From Streptomyces sp. S3(2020) (GTDB lineage Bacteria; Actinomycetota; Actinomycetes; Streptomycetales; Streptomycetaceae), in assembly GCF_013044505.1 (NCBI RefSeq), contig NZ_JABERD010000069.1:1-45900 (forward strand): 45,900 nt of DNA, in the 5' to 3' direction. A program made the translations under genes and the position numbers. Shown in pieces: positions 37,581 to 45,900 of the stretch (the stretch's first letter is position 1; the number at the start of each line of letters is the position of its first letter). Below the pieces are notes generated by a model. That model was not told the DNA's origin and did no database searches. It saw only the letters and a program-made list of their open reading frames with translations.

Positions 37581-38360
37581 ATGGGTCACATGGATCACTT
37601 CAGTGCCGGCTGGGTCACCCCCGTCCTTTCCTACGTCATGGCGTGCGTCGGCTCGGCGCTGGGACTGCGCTGCACCCTCAGGGCACTCGAATCGGACGGC
37701 GCCTCGAAACGGAACTGGCTGCTGCTCGCCTCCGTCGCCATCGGCTCAGGCATCTGGACCATGCACTTCATCGCCATGCTGGGCTTCAGCGTCGAGGGCA
37801 CACCCATCCGCTACGACGTCCCGCTCACCGTGCTCAGCCTGCTGATGTCCGTCGGCGTGGTCGCGGCCGGCGTCTTCACCGCCGGATACGGCAAGTCCCG
37901 GGTGACCTCGGTCGTCTTCGGCGGCCTGGGCACCGGCGTCGGCGTCGCCGCCATGCACTACACCGGCATGGCCGCGCTCAATCTGCACGGCCAGGTCGAC
38001 TACGACCCCGCGCTCGTCATCGCCTCTGTCGCGATCGCCGTCTTCGCCGCCACCGCCGCGTTGACGCTGACGCTGGTCGTGCGGGGTGGGGTGCTCGCGG
38101 TGCTCGCCGCGCTGGTGATGGGGCTCGCGGTGAGCAGCATGCACTACACCGCGATGTACGCGGTCGAGATCTCGTTGACGCCCAGCAGCGCGAGCCTGCC
38201 GGGGGCTACGCCGACGGAGTTCATCTTTCCGTTGGCTGTGGTGCTGGGGTCCTTCTTGTTCCTTGCCGCTGCCTATGTCGCTCTGTCGCCCACCGGGAAG
38301 CGGCACGAGTCGGCCATCGCCGCGGAGATTCTGCGTGAGGTCGAGCTGGCGACTGCCTGA
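37581..38360 (+). CDS. MHYT-domain integral membrane sensor protein
   Basis: This 259-residue protein is essentially one MHYT domain: seven transmembrane helices with the characteristic M-H-x-x motifs WTMHFIAMLGF (first pair), AAMHYTGMAAL (second) and SSMHYTAMYAV (third). The Met and His residues are thought to bind a metal, possibly copper, and sense a diatomic gas such as O2, CO or NO. In other bacteria MHYT domains are fused to GGDEF/EAL or kinase domains; this one stands alone with only a short polar C-terminal tail. The ATG at 37581 has AGAGG 10 nt upstream. A NIT-domain kinase gene follows on the same strand, so a joint sensing role is an attractive inference. Confidence 0.93.
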   Translation: MGHMDHFSAGWVTPVLSYVMACVGSALGLRCTLRALESDGASKRNWLLLASVAIGSGIWTMHFIAMLGFSVEGTPIRYDVPLTVLSLLMSVGVVAAGVFTAGYGKSRVTSVVFGGLGTGVGVAAMHYTGMAALNLHGQVDYDPALVIASVAIAVFAATAALTLTLVVRGGVLAVLAALVMGLAVSSMHYTAMYAVEISLTPSSASLPGATPTEFIFPLAVVLGSFLFLAAAYVALSPTGKRHESAIAAEILREVELATA

Positions 38361-38399
38361 GAGCGCCATCGGATCTGCCACGCCATGACTGTTGGCGTG

Positions 38400-38475
38400 T
38401 GCGGGTCCGTTGTGGCTGGTCGCGCCCACGCGGCGGAGCCGCATGTCGGCACAGCCCCGCGCCCCTTCAGGGCGC
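38400..38475. repeat. Streptomyces-type intergenic repeat, copy 2
   Basis: GGCTGGTCGCGC (38414-38425), a central CGGCGGAGCCG hairpin region and CCCCGCGCCCCTT (38455-38467) form a repeat related to that at 10085-10140. It ends in a hairpin, GCGCCC-CTTCA-GGGCGC (38459-38475), that could terminate the MHYT transcript. Confidence 0.55.
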
Positions 38476-38513
38476 GTCGTACGCACCGAAATCCCCTTTG
38501 CGAGGTCCCTCCT

Positions 38514-40499
38514 ATGCGCGTTCTCCGCACCACGACCGGCCGACTTCGGCCCAGATCCGTTCGGGCGAAGATCGTCTCGCTGCTGATGCTGCCCATCGTG
38601 TCCCTCATGGCGCTGTGGGGCTTCGCCGCCGTGACGACCGCGTCCAGCATCGGCGACACCGAGCGCGCCAAGGACGTGAACGCCGAACTCCTCACCCCCG
38701 TCAGCGGGTTCGTCACCGCGCTTCAGGCCGAGCGCACCGCCGTGCTGCGGCACGAGGACGCGCCGGCCGCGTACGCCTCCGCCCGCAAGGCCACCGACCG
38801 GGCCGCGACCGCCCTGCTCGACGGCATCAACGCCTCCAGCTCGGACGCGGCGCTCCTCGACGCGAGCCTGCCGCAGCGCATCGAGACCCTCAAGGGCGAG
38901 GCCGACGGGCTCGCCCAGCTCCGCAGCGAGGCGGCCGCGAAGCCCTCGACGGCGTATGCGAAGTACACCGAGGTCATCGAGCACGCCTTCTCGGTCGAGG
39001 GCGGTCTCACCGGCGACCAGAGCACCGAAGCCGCCTCCGACGCGCGCGTGGTGCTCGAACTCGCCCGGGCGCGCGAGGCGTTGGCCCGTGAGCAGGCGCT
39101 GCTGGGGGCCGCCGAGGCCGCCGGGACGCTGACACGGCAGAGCTACGCGCGGTTCGTCGGCGCGGTCGCCACCCAGCGGCAGCTGCTCCGGCCGGCGGCC
39201 GACGACCTCAAGCCCGCGCACCAGGCGGCGTACGAGGAGATCCTGTCCGGCGACGCGTACGCCAAGCTCCAGGCCGTCGAGAACCGGGTGCAGAGCGCCG
39301 GTCCCGGTGCCTCGGCCGTGGCGTCGGGGCTGCTGACCGGCTGGGACGCGGCGGCGGCCGGGGTGCTGAAGGACCTGACCGCGGCCGAGAGCGCGGCCGG
39401 TACCGGCGCGACCGCCAAGGCCGACCCGTTCGGCTGGGACACCCTCGGCGCCTCCGGAGTCGCCGTGGTCCTTGGCCTCGTGGGCGTGCTGCTGTCGCTG
39501 CTCGTGTCCGTCCTCGTCGGACGCGGCCTCATCGTCGAACTGCTCGACCTGCGCAACGACGCCCTGGAGGTGGCGGGGCGCCGGCTGCCCCAGGCCATGC
39601 GCAGGCTGCACGCCGGTCAGGGCGTCGACATCGACACCGAGGCCCCCATGCGCCGCCTCGCCGGCGATGAACTCGCCCAGGTGAGCACCGCGTTGACCGC
39701 CGTCCAGCGGGCCGCCCTCAAGGCCGCCTCCGAGCGCGCCGAACTCCTCAGCGGCATCTCCGGCGTGTACGTCAGCCTCGCCCGCCGCAGCCAGGTCCTG
39801 CTGCACCGCCAGCTCGACCTGCTGGACGACATGGCGCGCCGGCAGCAGGACCCGAACGAACTCCAGGGCCTGTACCGCGTCGACTACCTGGCCACCCGGA
39901 TGCGCCGGCACTCCGAGTCGCTGCTGATCCTCTCCGGCATCGCACCCGGACGCGGCTGGCGGGACCCGATCCCGCTGGCGGACGTGCTGCGGGCCGCGGT
40001 CGCCGAGATCGAGAGCGCGGGCCGGGTGCAGATCTGGGCCGTCCCGAAGGTGTCCGTCGTCGGCGGCTCGGTCGCCGACGTCATCCATCTCCTCGCCGAA
40101 CTCGTCGAGAACGCCGCCGCGTTCTCGCCGCCCAGCACCAAGGTGCAGCTGCGCGCGGCCCGGCTGCGGGAGGGGTTGCTCATCGAGGTCGAGGACAGCG
40201 GCTTCGGCATGAACGAGCAGGCCCTCGCGGACGCCAACAGCAAGATCCAGTCCGAGAAGGTCGACCTCCTCGACGCCAAGCAGATCGGCCTGTTCGTGGT
40301 GAACCGGCTGCGCGAGCGCCAGGGCCTGCGGGTGGAGCTGCGCGCCTCGTCCAACGGCGGTGTCACCGCGGCGGTCTTCATCCCCGAGCATCTGACGCGC
40401 GACGACATGCCGGTGGGCGAGCAGGTCTTCGGCGGGCGCGGGCTCGCCCCGGCCGCTGCGCTGATCCCGCAGCAGCGGATCACCGGCGCCGGGGCATGA
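38514..40499 (+). CDS. NIT-domain sensor-kinase-like protein (CvnA type), orphan
   Basis: This 661-residue membrane protein resembles CvnA of Streptomyces conservons. After a first helix (about 20-45) it has a large extracytoplasmic helical domain (about 50-305), which matches the nitrate/nitrite-sensing NIT type. A second helix (about 318-340), a HAMP-like linker and an ATPase domain (about 510-640) follow, with LLAELVENAAAFSPP and DSGFGM. In relatives I expect D-H-LATRMRR before the ATPase, the His being the presumed phosphosite; here it reads VDYLATRMRRHSESLL, with Tyr in that place. No cvnB, cvnC or cvnD genes (roadblock, DUF742, GTPase) follow, so it is an orphan. The ATG at 38514 has GAGG 8 nt upstream. 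Confidence 0.9.
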   Translation: MRVLRTTTGRLRPRSVRAKIVSLLMLPIVSLMALWGFAAVTTASSIGDTERAKDVNAELLTPVSGFVTALQAERTAVLRHEDAPAAYASARKATDRAATALLDGINASSSDAALLDASLPQRIETLKGEADGLAQLRSEAAAKPSTAYAKYTEVIEHAFSVEGGLTGDQSTEAASDARVVLELARAREALAREQALLGAAEAAGTLTRQSYARFVGAVATQRQLLRPAADDLKPAHQAAYEEILSGDAYAKLQAVENRVQSAGPGASAVASGLLTGWDAAAAGVLKDLTAAESAAGTGATAKADPFGWDTLGASGVAVVLGLVGVLLSLLVSVLVGRGLIVELLDLRNDALEVAGRRLPQAMRRLHAGQGVDIDTEAPMRRLAGDELAQVSTALTAVQRAALKAASERAELLSGISGVYVSLARRSQVLLHRQLDLLDDMARRQQDPNELQGLYRVDYLATRMRRHSESLLILSGIAPGRGWRDPIPLADVLRAAVAEIESAGRVQIWAVPKVSVVGGSVADVIHLLAELVENAAAFSPPSTKVQLRAARLREGLLIEVEDSGFGMNEQALADANSKIQSEKVDLLDAKQIGLFVVNRLRERQGLRVELRASSNGGVTAAVFIPEHLTRDDMPVGEQVFGGRGLAPAAALIPQQRITGAGA

Positions 40500-40528
40500 C
40501 GCGGTCTTTGCCCGATCTCCACACGATC

Positions 40529-40544
40529 TACTGCGGACGCAGTA
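40529..40544. promoter_or_regulatory. 16-bp perfect palindrome upstream of the amidase gene
   Basis: TACTGCG-GA-CGCAGTA is a perfect 7-2-7 inverted repeat. It lies just upstream of the -35 position of the candidate promoter whose -10 is TAGGGT (40567-40572). Confidence 0.5.
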
Positions 40545-40590
40545 CGTGGGGGACACCAGGGGCCTCTAGGGTCACTTGATACTTCAAGCG

Positions 40591-40653
40591 CCACCGGCGC
40601 CCCGCGAGGTGTCACCGGCGCCCCGCAAGGTGCCCGCCGGCGCCCCTCAAGTG
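40591..40653 (+). repeat. Three tandem 21-bp repeats in the amidase leader
   Basis: The three units are 40591-40611, 40612-40632 and 40633-40653. Each carries the core CCGGCGCCCC, and the first two end in AGGTG, the third in AAGTG. Units 1 and 2 differ at two positions and unit 3 is more diverged. Each of the first two can fold as CACC...GGTG. They lie between the candidate -10 box and the Shine-Dalgarno. Confidence 0.75.
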
Positions 40654-40674
40654 AACGCATCGGAAGGCACGTCC

Positions 40675-41772
40675 GTGTCCGAATCCCCCACCCCCACCTC
40701 CCACCGCAGGAAGCGGCCCCTGTCACGCCGTGGCGTGATCGGGGCCGCCGGAGCCGTCGCCGCCGGGGCCGCTCTGACCCCGGTGGTCTTCGCGGCGGCC
40801 GACTCCGACTCCGGTTCGCAGCCCGAGGCGTCCGGTACGACGCCGGAGAAGTTCCCCACGACCCGCTCCGACGCGGCCACCGGCACCGGCACGGCCACCA
40901 CCGCCTTCGCCGCCTCCTACGTCGGTGTCCGCTGGGCCGGCGCCCAGGACGGCGCCGCCCTGCGGCTCGCGGACGGCGACTGGCAGACACTGAGCGGCGG
41001 CTGCGCGACCGTCGACGACGGCGGTACGGCCCTGGTCGCGGCCGGCTCCACCACCTCGTACGAGGTGAAGGCGGCGGACGGCACGACGGACGTGCGTTCG
41101 CTCGCGATCGACACCACCGACGGGCCGAAGCGTGCCTTCAAGGTCCCCTCGGAGCCCACGCGCGTGCGCGGTGTGCGCTACCTCTCGCGGCCCGCGTGGG
41201 GCGCGGACGAGGCGAAGCGGTACAAGAACGGCGTGGTCAACTCGCCGGAGAAGTACTACGCGTTGCAGACGATCACCGTCCACCACACGGACACCCCGAA
41301 CGACGACGCCGATCCCGCCGCGACCGTCCGGGCGATCTACGAGTACCACGCGGTCACCCTCGACTGGGGCGACATCGGCTACCACTTCCTCATCGACGAG
41401 GCGGGCACCGTCTACGAGGGCCGCTACTCCGGCGACGACGGCATCCCCGCCTTCGACTCCGACGGCAACCTCGTCACCGCCTTCCACACGGCCGGCTACA
41501 ACTCGGGCAACCTCGGCATCGCGCTCCTCGGCACCCTCACCGACCAGGGTCCGACGGACGCGGCCAAGGCCTCGCTGGTCCGTCTGATCAAGGTGATCTC
41601 CCGATTCAAGGGCCTGGACCCGCAGGCGAAGGTCACCTTCACCAACCCGGTCAACGGGGTGACCAAGGACGTCGAGACGGTCAGCGGCCACCGCGACTGG
41701 CTCCAGACGGACTGCCCCGGGCAGACGATGTACGACCTGCTGACCGAGGTGCGGGCGGCAGCCGCCCGGTGA
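40675..41772 (+). CDS. Tat-exported N-acetylmuramoyl-L-alanine amidase (PGRP/amidase_2)
   Basis: This 365-residue secreted enzyme cleaves the amide bond between MurNAc and L-Ala of peptidoglycan. It has a twin-arginine signal (RRKRPLSRRGVIGAAGAVAA), a Ser/Thr/Ala-rich linker and beta-type domain (about 45-160), and a C-terminal PGRP domain starting at LSRPAWGADEAKRY. Zinc ligands are His in ITVHHTDTPN, His in VSGHRDWL and Cys in TDCPGQTM, so the site looks active. The GTG at 40675 has GGAAGG 7 nt upstream and gives a normal Tat n-region; a TTG at 40576 is in frame but would translate three 21-bp repeats and is rejected. A strong terminator follows. Confidence 0.93.
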   Translation: MSESPTPTSHRRKRPLSRRGVIGAAGAVAAGAALTPVVFAAADSDSGSQPEASGTTPEKFPTTRSDAATGTGTATTAFAASYVGVRWAGAQDGAALRLADGDWQTLSGGCATVDDGGTALVAAGSTTSYEVKAADGTTDVRSLAIDTTDGPKRAFKVPSEPTRVRGVRYLSRPAWGADEAKRYKNGVVNSPEKYYALQTITVHHTDTPNDDADPAATVRAIYEYHAVTLDWGDIGYHFLIDEAGTVYEGRYSGDDGIPAFDSDGNLVTAFHTAGYNSGNLGIALLGTLTDQGPTDAAKASLVRLIKVISRFKGLDPQAKVTFTNPVNGVTKDVETVSGHRDWLQTDCPGQTMYDLLTEVRAAAAR

Positions 41773-41778
41773 ACAGCC

Positions 41779-41812
41779 GTGCGCCCCGGGCGGTCGTGCT
41801 CCCGGGGCGCAC
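41779..41812. terminator. Bidirectional terminator between the amidase and subtilisin genes
   Basis: A perfect 12-bp stem, GTGCGCCCCGGG (41779-41790) with CCCGGGGCGCAC (41801-41812), has a 10-nt loop. It lies between the stops of two convergent genes. Confidence 0.85.
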
Positions 41813-41829
41813 ACCCGCTTCGAGAACGT

Positions 41830-43431
41830 CTAGAACGTCAGCTTCCAGCTGTTGATGTAGCCGGTGTCCGCGCTGTACACGTCCTGGACCTTGAGCTGCC
41901 AGGTCCCGTTGACGGTCGTCTCGCTGGACGCGTCGACCGTGTACGTGGCGTCGACGTTGTCCGTGGAGTCCGAGGAGCTGCTGCTCTTGAGGCGGTACGT
42001 CGAGCCGTCCGGGGCGACCAGGTCGATCACCAGGTCACCGCGGTAGGTGTGGACGATGTTGACGTAGACCGACAGGTCGCTGGGCGCGCTGCCGGTCAGA
42101 CCGCTGACGGTGATCGGCGAGTAGACGGCCGAGCCGGCGTCCGGGATGGACACGTCGGTCGTCGACTCGAAGGCGGTGCCGGTGTCGCCACCGTCGTCCC
42201 CGCCGTCGTCGTCCCCGGCCGGGGTGACCTGGAGCAGCAGGTTGGGGCTGCCGGTGCCCACGCTGGTGAGCGTGGACGCGGACGCCGCCGAGACCAGCGC
42301 CGAGGACACCTGGGCGGGCGTGGCGCTCGGGTTCTCGCCCAGGTAGACGGCGGCCGCGCCGGCCACGTGCGGGGACGCCATCGAGGTGCCCGAGAGCGAC
42401 GCGGTGGCGGAGTTGGACGTGTTGTACGTCGAGGTGATGCTCGATCCCGGCGCGAACAGGTCCAGTACGGAGCCGTAGTTGGAGTAGCTCGCCCGTGCGT
42501 CCGCGCTGGTGGAGGCGCCGACCGTGATCGCGGTCGAGACCCGGGCCGGGGAGTTGGAGGACGCGGTGGTGTTGTCGTTGCCCGCCGCGACCGCGTAGGT
42601 GATGCCCGCGGCGATGGAGTTGGCGACCGCCGCGTCCAGCACGGAGTCCGCGTCGCCGCCGAGCGACATGTTGGCGACCGCCGGGAACTGGGCGTTCTCG
42701 GTCACCCAGTCGATGCCCGCGACCACGCCGTCGGTGGTGCCGGAGCCGTCGTCGTCGAGGACCCGGACGGCGACGATGTCCGCGGCCTTGGCGACACCGT
42801 AGGTGCCGCTCGCGACGGTGCCGGCGACATGGGTGCCGTGGCCGTTGCCGTCCTGGGCGGTGGAGTCGTCGTCGACGGCGTCGTAGCCGTAGGAGGCACG
42901 GCCGCCGAAGTCGGTGTGGGTGATGCGGACGCCGGTGTCGATGATGTACGCCGTGACGCCGCTGCCCGCGCTGGACGGGTAGGTGTAGGAGGAGTCCAGC
43001 GGCAGGTCCGCCTGGTCGATGCGGTCCAGGCCCCAGGTCGGGCTGGTCTGGGTGTCGGTGATGTGGACCGTCTTGTTCTGGGTGACCGAGGCGACGGCCG
43101 GGTCGGCGGCGAGCCGCTTGGCCTCGGCCTCCGTCATGTCGGTCGCGTAGCCGTTGAGCGCCTTCTTGTAGGTGCGGGTGACCTCGGCGCCGTAGCGGGT
43201 GGCGACCGCCTTGCCCTTGGTGGAGGCGGCCCTCGTGTCCGACTTGAGGGTGACGATGTAGCTGTCCTTGATGGCGCCCCGGGCGTCGGCGCCCAGGATC
43301 ACGCCCTCGGCGGGGGCGGCGGAGGCGGGAGCGGTGGAGGCGGCGCCGACGGCGAGCAGGGCGGCGGCGGAGACGAGCGCGGCGAGGGCTCCGCGTCTGC
43401 GTCGGGGTGTGGGGGACTGCTGCACGAACAT
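41830..43431 (-). CDS. Secreted subtilisin-like serine protease (S8) with P-domain
   Basis: This 533-residue exported protease has a signal peptide (RRRRGALAALVSAAALLAVG...APASA), an inhibitor I9 propeptide (about 50-125, DSYIVTLKSDTRAAS), a peptidase S8 domain and a C-terminal proprotein-convertase P-domain. The catalytic triad is Asp165 in YIIDTGVR, His198 in GHGTHVAGT and Ser350 in SGTSMASPH, with the oxyanion Asn in AAGNDN. An acidic Gly/Asp linker (DDDGGDDGGDTG) joins the protease to the P-domain, which carries TDVSIPDAGSAVYSPITV. It resembles aqualysin-type exoproteases. I take the ATG at 43431, with AGAAGGGG 10 nt upstream. It is divergent from the ABC-F gene. Confidence 0.95.
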   Translation of the reverse strand: MFVQQSPTPRRRRGALAALVSAAALLAVGAASTAPASAAPAEGVILGADARGAIKDSYIVTLKSDTRAASTKGKAVATRYGAEVTRTYKKALNGYATDMTEAEAKRLAADPAVASVTQNKTVHITDTQTSPTWGLDRIDQADLPLDSSYTYPSSAGSGVTAYIIDTGVRITHTDFGGRASYGYDAVDDDSTAQDGNGHGTHVAGTVASGTYGVAKAADIVAVRVLDDDGSGTTDGVVAGIDWVTENAQFPAVANMSLGGDADSVLDAAVANSIAAGITYAVAAGNDNTTASSNSPARVSTAITVGASTSADARASYSNYGSVLDLFAPGSSITSTYNTSNSATASLSGTSMASPHVAGAAAVYLGENPSATPAQVSSALVSAASASTLTSVGTGSPNLLLQVTPAGDDDGGDDGGDTGTAFESTTDVSIPDAGSAVYSPITVSGLTGSAPSDLSVYVNIVHTYRGDLVIDLVAPDGSTYRLKSSSSSDSTDNVDATYTVDASSETTVNGTWQLKVQDVYSADTGYINSWKLTF

Positions 43432-43628
43432 GGGGGTGGGACCCCTTCTGGGAAACGTGCGCGGACTGGGCGAGTGGGGGTGGCCGGTGTCCTGTGCGGA
43501 CACCGTGGCGGTGTTGATGAGGTCACGTCAATTAGGGGAATCCCTACGTCCGGGTAACGGCCGTGGGGAGGGTCGACCGGCGGCCGGACTACCCTGGAGG
43601 GTCGAGCATCCCCCTTGTCAGGAGAGAA
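43432..43628. promoter_or_regulatory. Divergent promoter region of the subtilisin and ABC-F genes
   Basis: TTGACG on the minus strand is a -35-like hexamer for the protease. TAGGGGAATCCCTA (43533-43546) is a 14-bp near-palindrome next to it. The ABC-F Shine-Dalgarno AGGAG is at 43620-43624. No clear -10 was seen for either gene. Confidence 0.35.
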
Positions 43629-45431
<1,803 letters not shown>

Positions 45432-45611
45432 AGGGTGCGTGAAGGCGCATAACGGAGGCGTCACGGGCCGGTTCTCCCTTGGGTACAGGGGGTGATCGGC
45501 CCGGGTCGCTGTCGGTCCCGAGTGATAGAAAGAGCCGTCTGAGAGCGACTCTGAGTCCGTTACGTACCTCAGGGCGTGGCTAAAAATCAGTGAACGAGGG
45601 GGAACGCGCTG

Positions 45612-45900
45612 ATGACCCAGCCGCCCAACCAGCCGCCCGGCTTCGGCGCACCGCAGGACCCGCCGCCACAAGGCGGTTTCGGCGCGCCGCCGCCCCCCGC
45701 GGGCCCGCCGCAGACGCCGCCGCCTCCGCAGGGACCGCCGACGGGCGCGCCCCAGCCGGGTTACGGCTACCCTCAGCAGCCGCCCGCGGGCCCGTACGGC
45801 CAGCCTCAGCAACCGGGGCCGTACTCCCAGCCCGCGCAACCGGGCCCCTACAGCCAGCCCGGACCCTACGGTCAGCCCCAGGCCCCCGGCCCCTACGGCC
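45612..45900 (+). CDS. Pro/Gln/Gly-rich protein, N-terminal fragment (cut by window edge)
   Basis: The first 96 codons of a longer gene are present. They begin MTQPPNQPPGFGAPQD and are almost entirely Pro, Gln, Gly, Tyr and Ala, with repeated units such as GPYSQP and GPYGQP. This is the low-complexity cytoplasmic tail seen before a transmembrane helix in many Streptomyces membrane proteins. The ATG at 45612 follows GAGGGGGAA. In some Streptomyces a protein with a similar start carries a PQQ-like beta-propeller, but nothing in the window shows that. The 180 bp between the ABC-F gene and this start hold its promoter, which I could not pin down, and no strong hairpin. Confidence 0.75.
   Translation, partial: MTQPPNQPPGFGAPQDPPPQGGFGAPPPPAGPPQTPPPPQGPPTGAPQPGYGYPQQPPAGPYGQPQQPGPYSQPAQPGPYSQPGPYGQPQAPGPYG

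Noticed and set aside
37746..40556. Minus-strand open frame across the MHYT and NIT-kinase genes
   Set aside because: It is an antisense shadow with biased composition and no motif.
40591..40653. CRISPR-like array
   Set aside because: The units are directly adjacent 21-mers with no spacers, and no cas genes are present.
40500..40674. cvnB/cvnC/cvnD genes after the NIT kinase
   Set aside because: The next gene is a Tat amidase and no roadblock, DUF742 or small GTPase frame is present in the window.
40576..40674. TTG start extending the amidase by 33 residues
   Set aside because: It would translate the 21-bp repeats and put a Pro-rich stretch before the Tat signal. The GTG at 40675 has a good Shine-Dalgarno.

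Overview
The window is chromosomal DNA of a Streptomyces species or a very close actinomycete. Base composition is very GC-rich with strong third-position bias, GTG and TTG starts are common, and the gene content is Streptomyces-typical: an SsgA-like sporulation protein, an actinobacterial protein O-mannosyltransferase, an RpfB-type resuscitation factor, a CvnA-type sensor kinase and a tricorn protease. The order ssgE - two MecA-N penicillin-binding proteins - pmt - rsmI - TatD - rpfB - rsmA - ispE looks like the conserved chromosomal core, not a genomic island. No rRNA, tRNA or CRISPR array was recognised, and no stretch longer than about 300 bases lacks a gene.

Region 1-5.5 kb: the start of an ABC ATPase gene (cut by the left edge) diverges from a two-component system (histidine kinase plus NarL-type regulator). 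A GNAT acetyltransferase and xthA follow as a divergent pair. A solitary but apparently intact serine recombinase is the only mobile-element remnant. Region 5.6-9.7 kb: a MerR regulator diverges from a translationally coupled operon of flavin monooxygenase, alpha/beta hydrolase and SDR, whose order resembles the first genes of the mycobacterial mymA operon. Region 9.8-16.5 kb: a tiny Gln-rich protein, a tricorn protease, and a TetR-MMPL exporter pair with twin operators.

Region 16.6-22.5 kb: a small membrane protein, an isochorismatase-like hydrolase, a YbaK-type deacylase overlapping an EamA transporter, a multi-pass membrane TIR protein, a DUF1876 protein, a serine beta-lactamase-like hydrolase and an ohr/ohrR peroxide-defence pair. 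Region 23.1-25.7 kb: an ECF-type nickel/cobalt importer (cbiMN-cbiQ-cbiO) with a Nur-like box at its promoter.

Region 25.9-37.3 kb is a cell-envelope and housekeeping block: ssgE, two tandem penicillin-binding proteins, Pmt, rsmI, a zinc-ribbon protein, TatD, rpfB, rsmA and ispE. Region 37.4-45.9 kb: an MHYT membrane sensor next to an orphan NIT-domain kinase, a Tat-exported peptidoglycan amidase, a secreted subtilisin with P-domain, an ABC-F ATPase, and the Pro/Gln-rich start of a protein cut by the right edge.

The most interesting unexplained signals are regulatory and architectural. Perfect or near-perfect palindromes of 15-18 bp lie just upstream of five genes (monooxygenase, TetR, TatD, MHYT, amidase). 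TAnnnT-like hexamers sit 6-7 nt before many start codons, which suggests leaderless mRNAs. The TIR protein has a WxxxE motif fused to a membrane module. The NIT kinase has Tyr where I expect the phospho-acceptor His and has no partner GTPase genes. These are the best candidates for something undescribed; none of them proves a new system by sequence alone.
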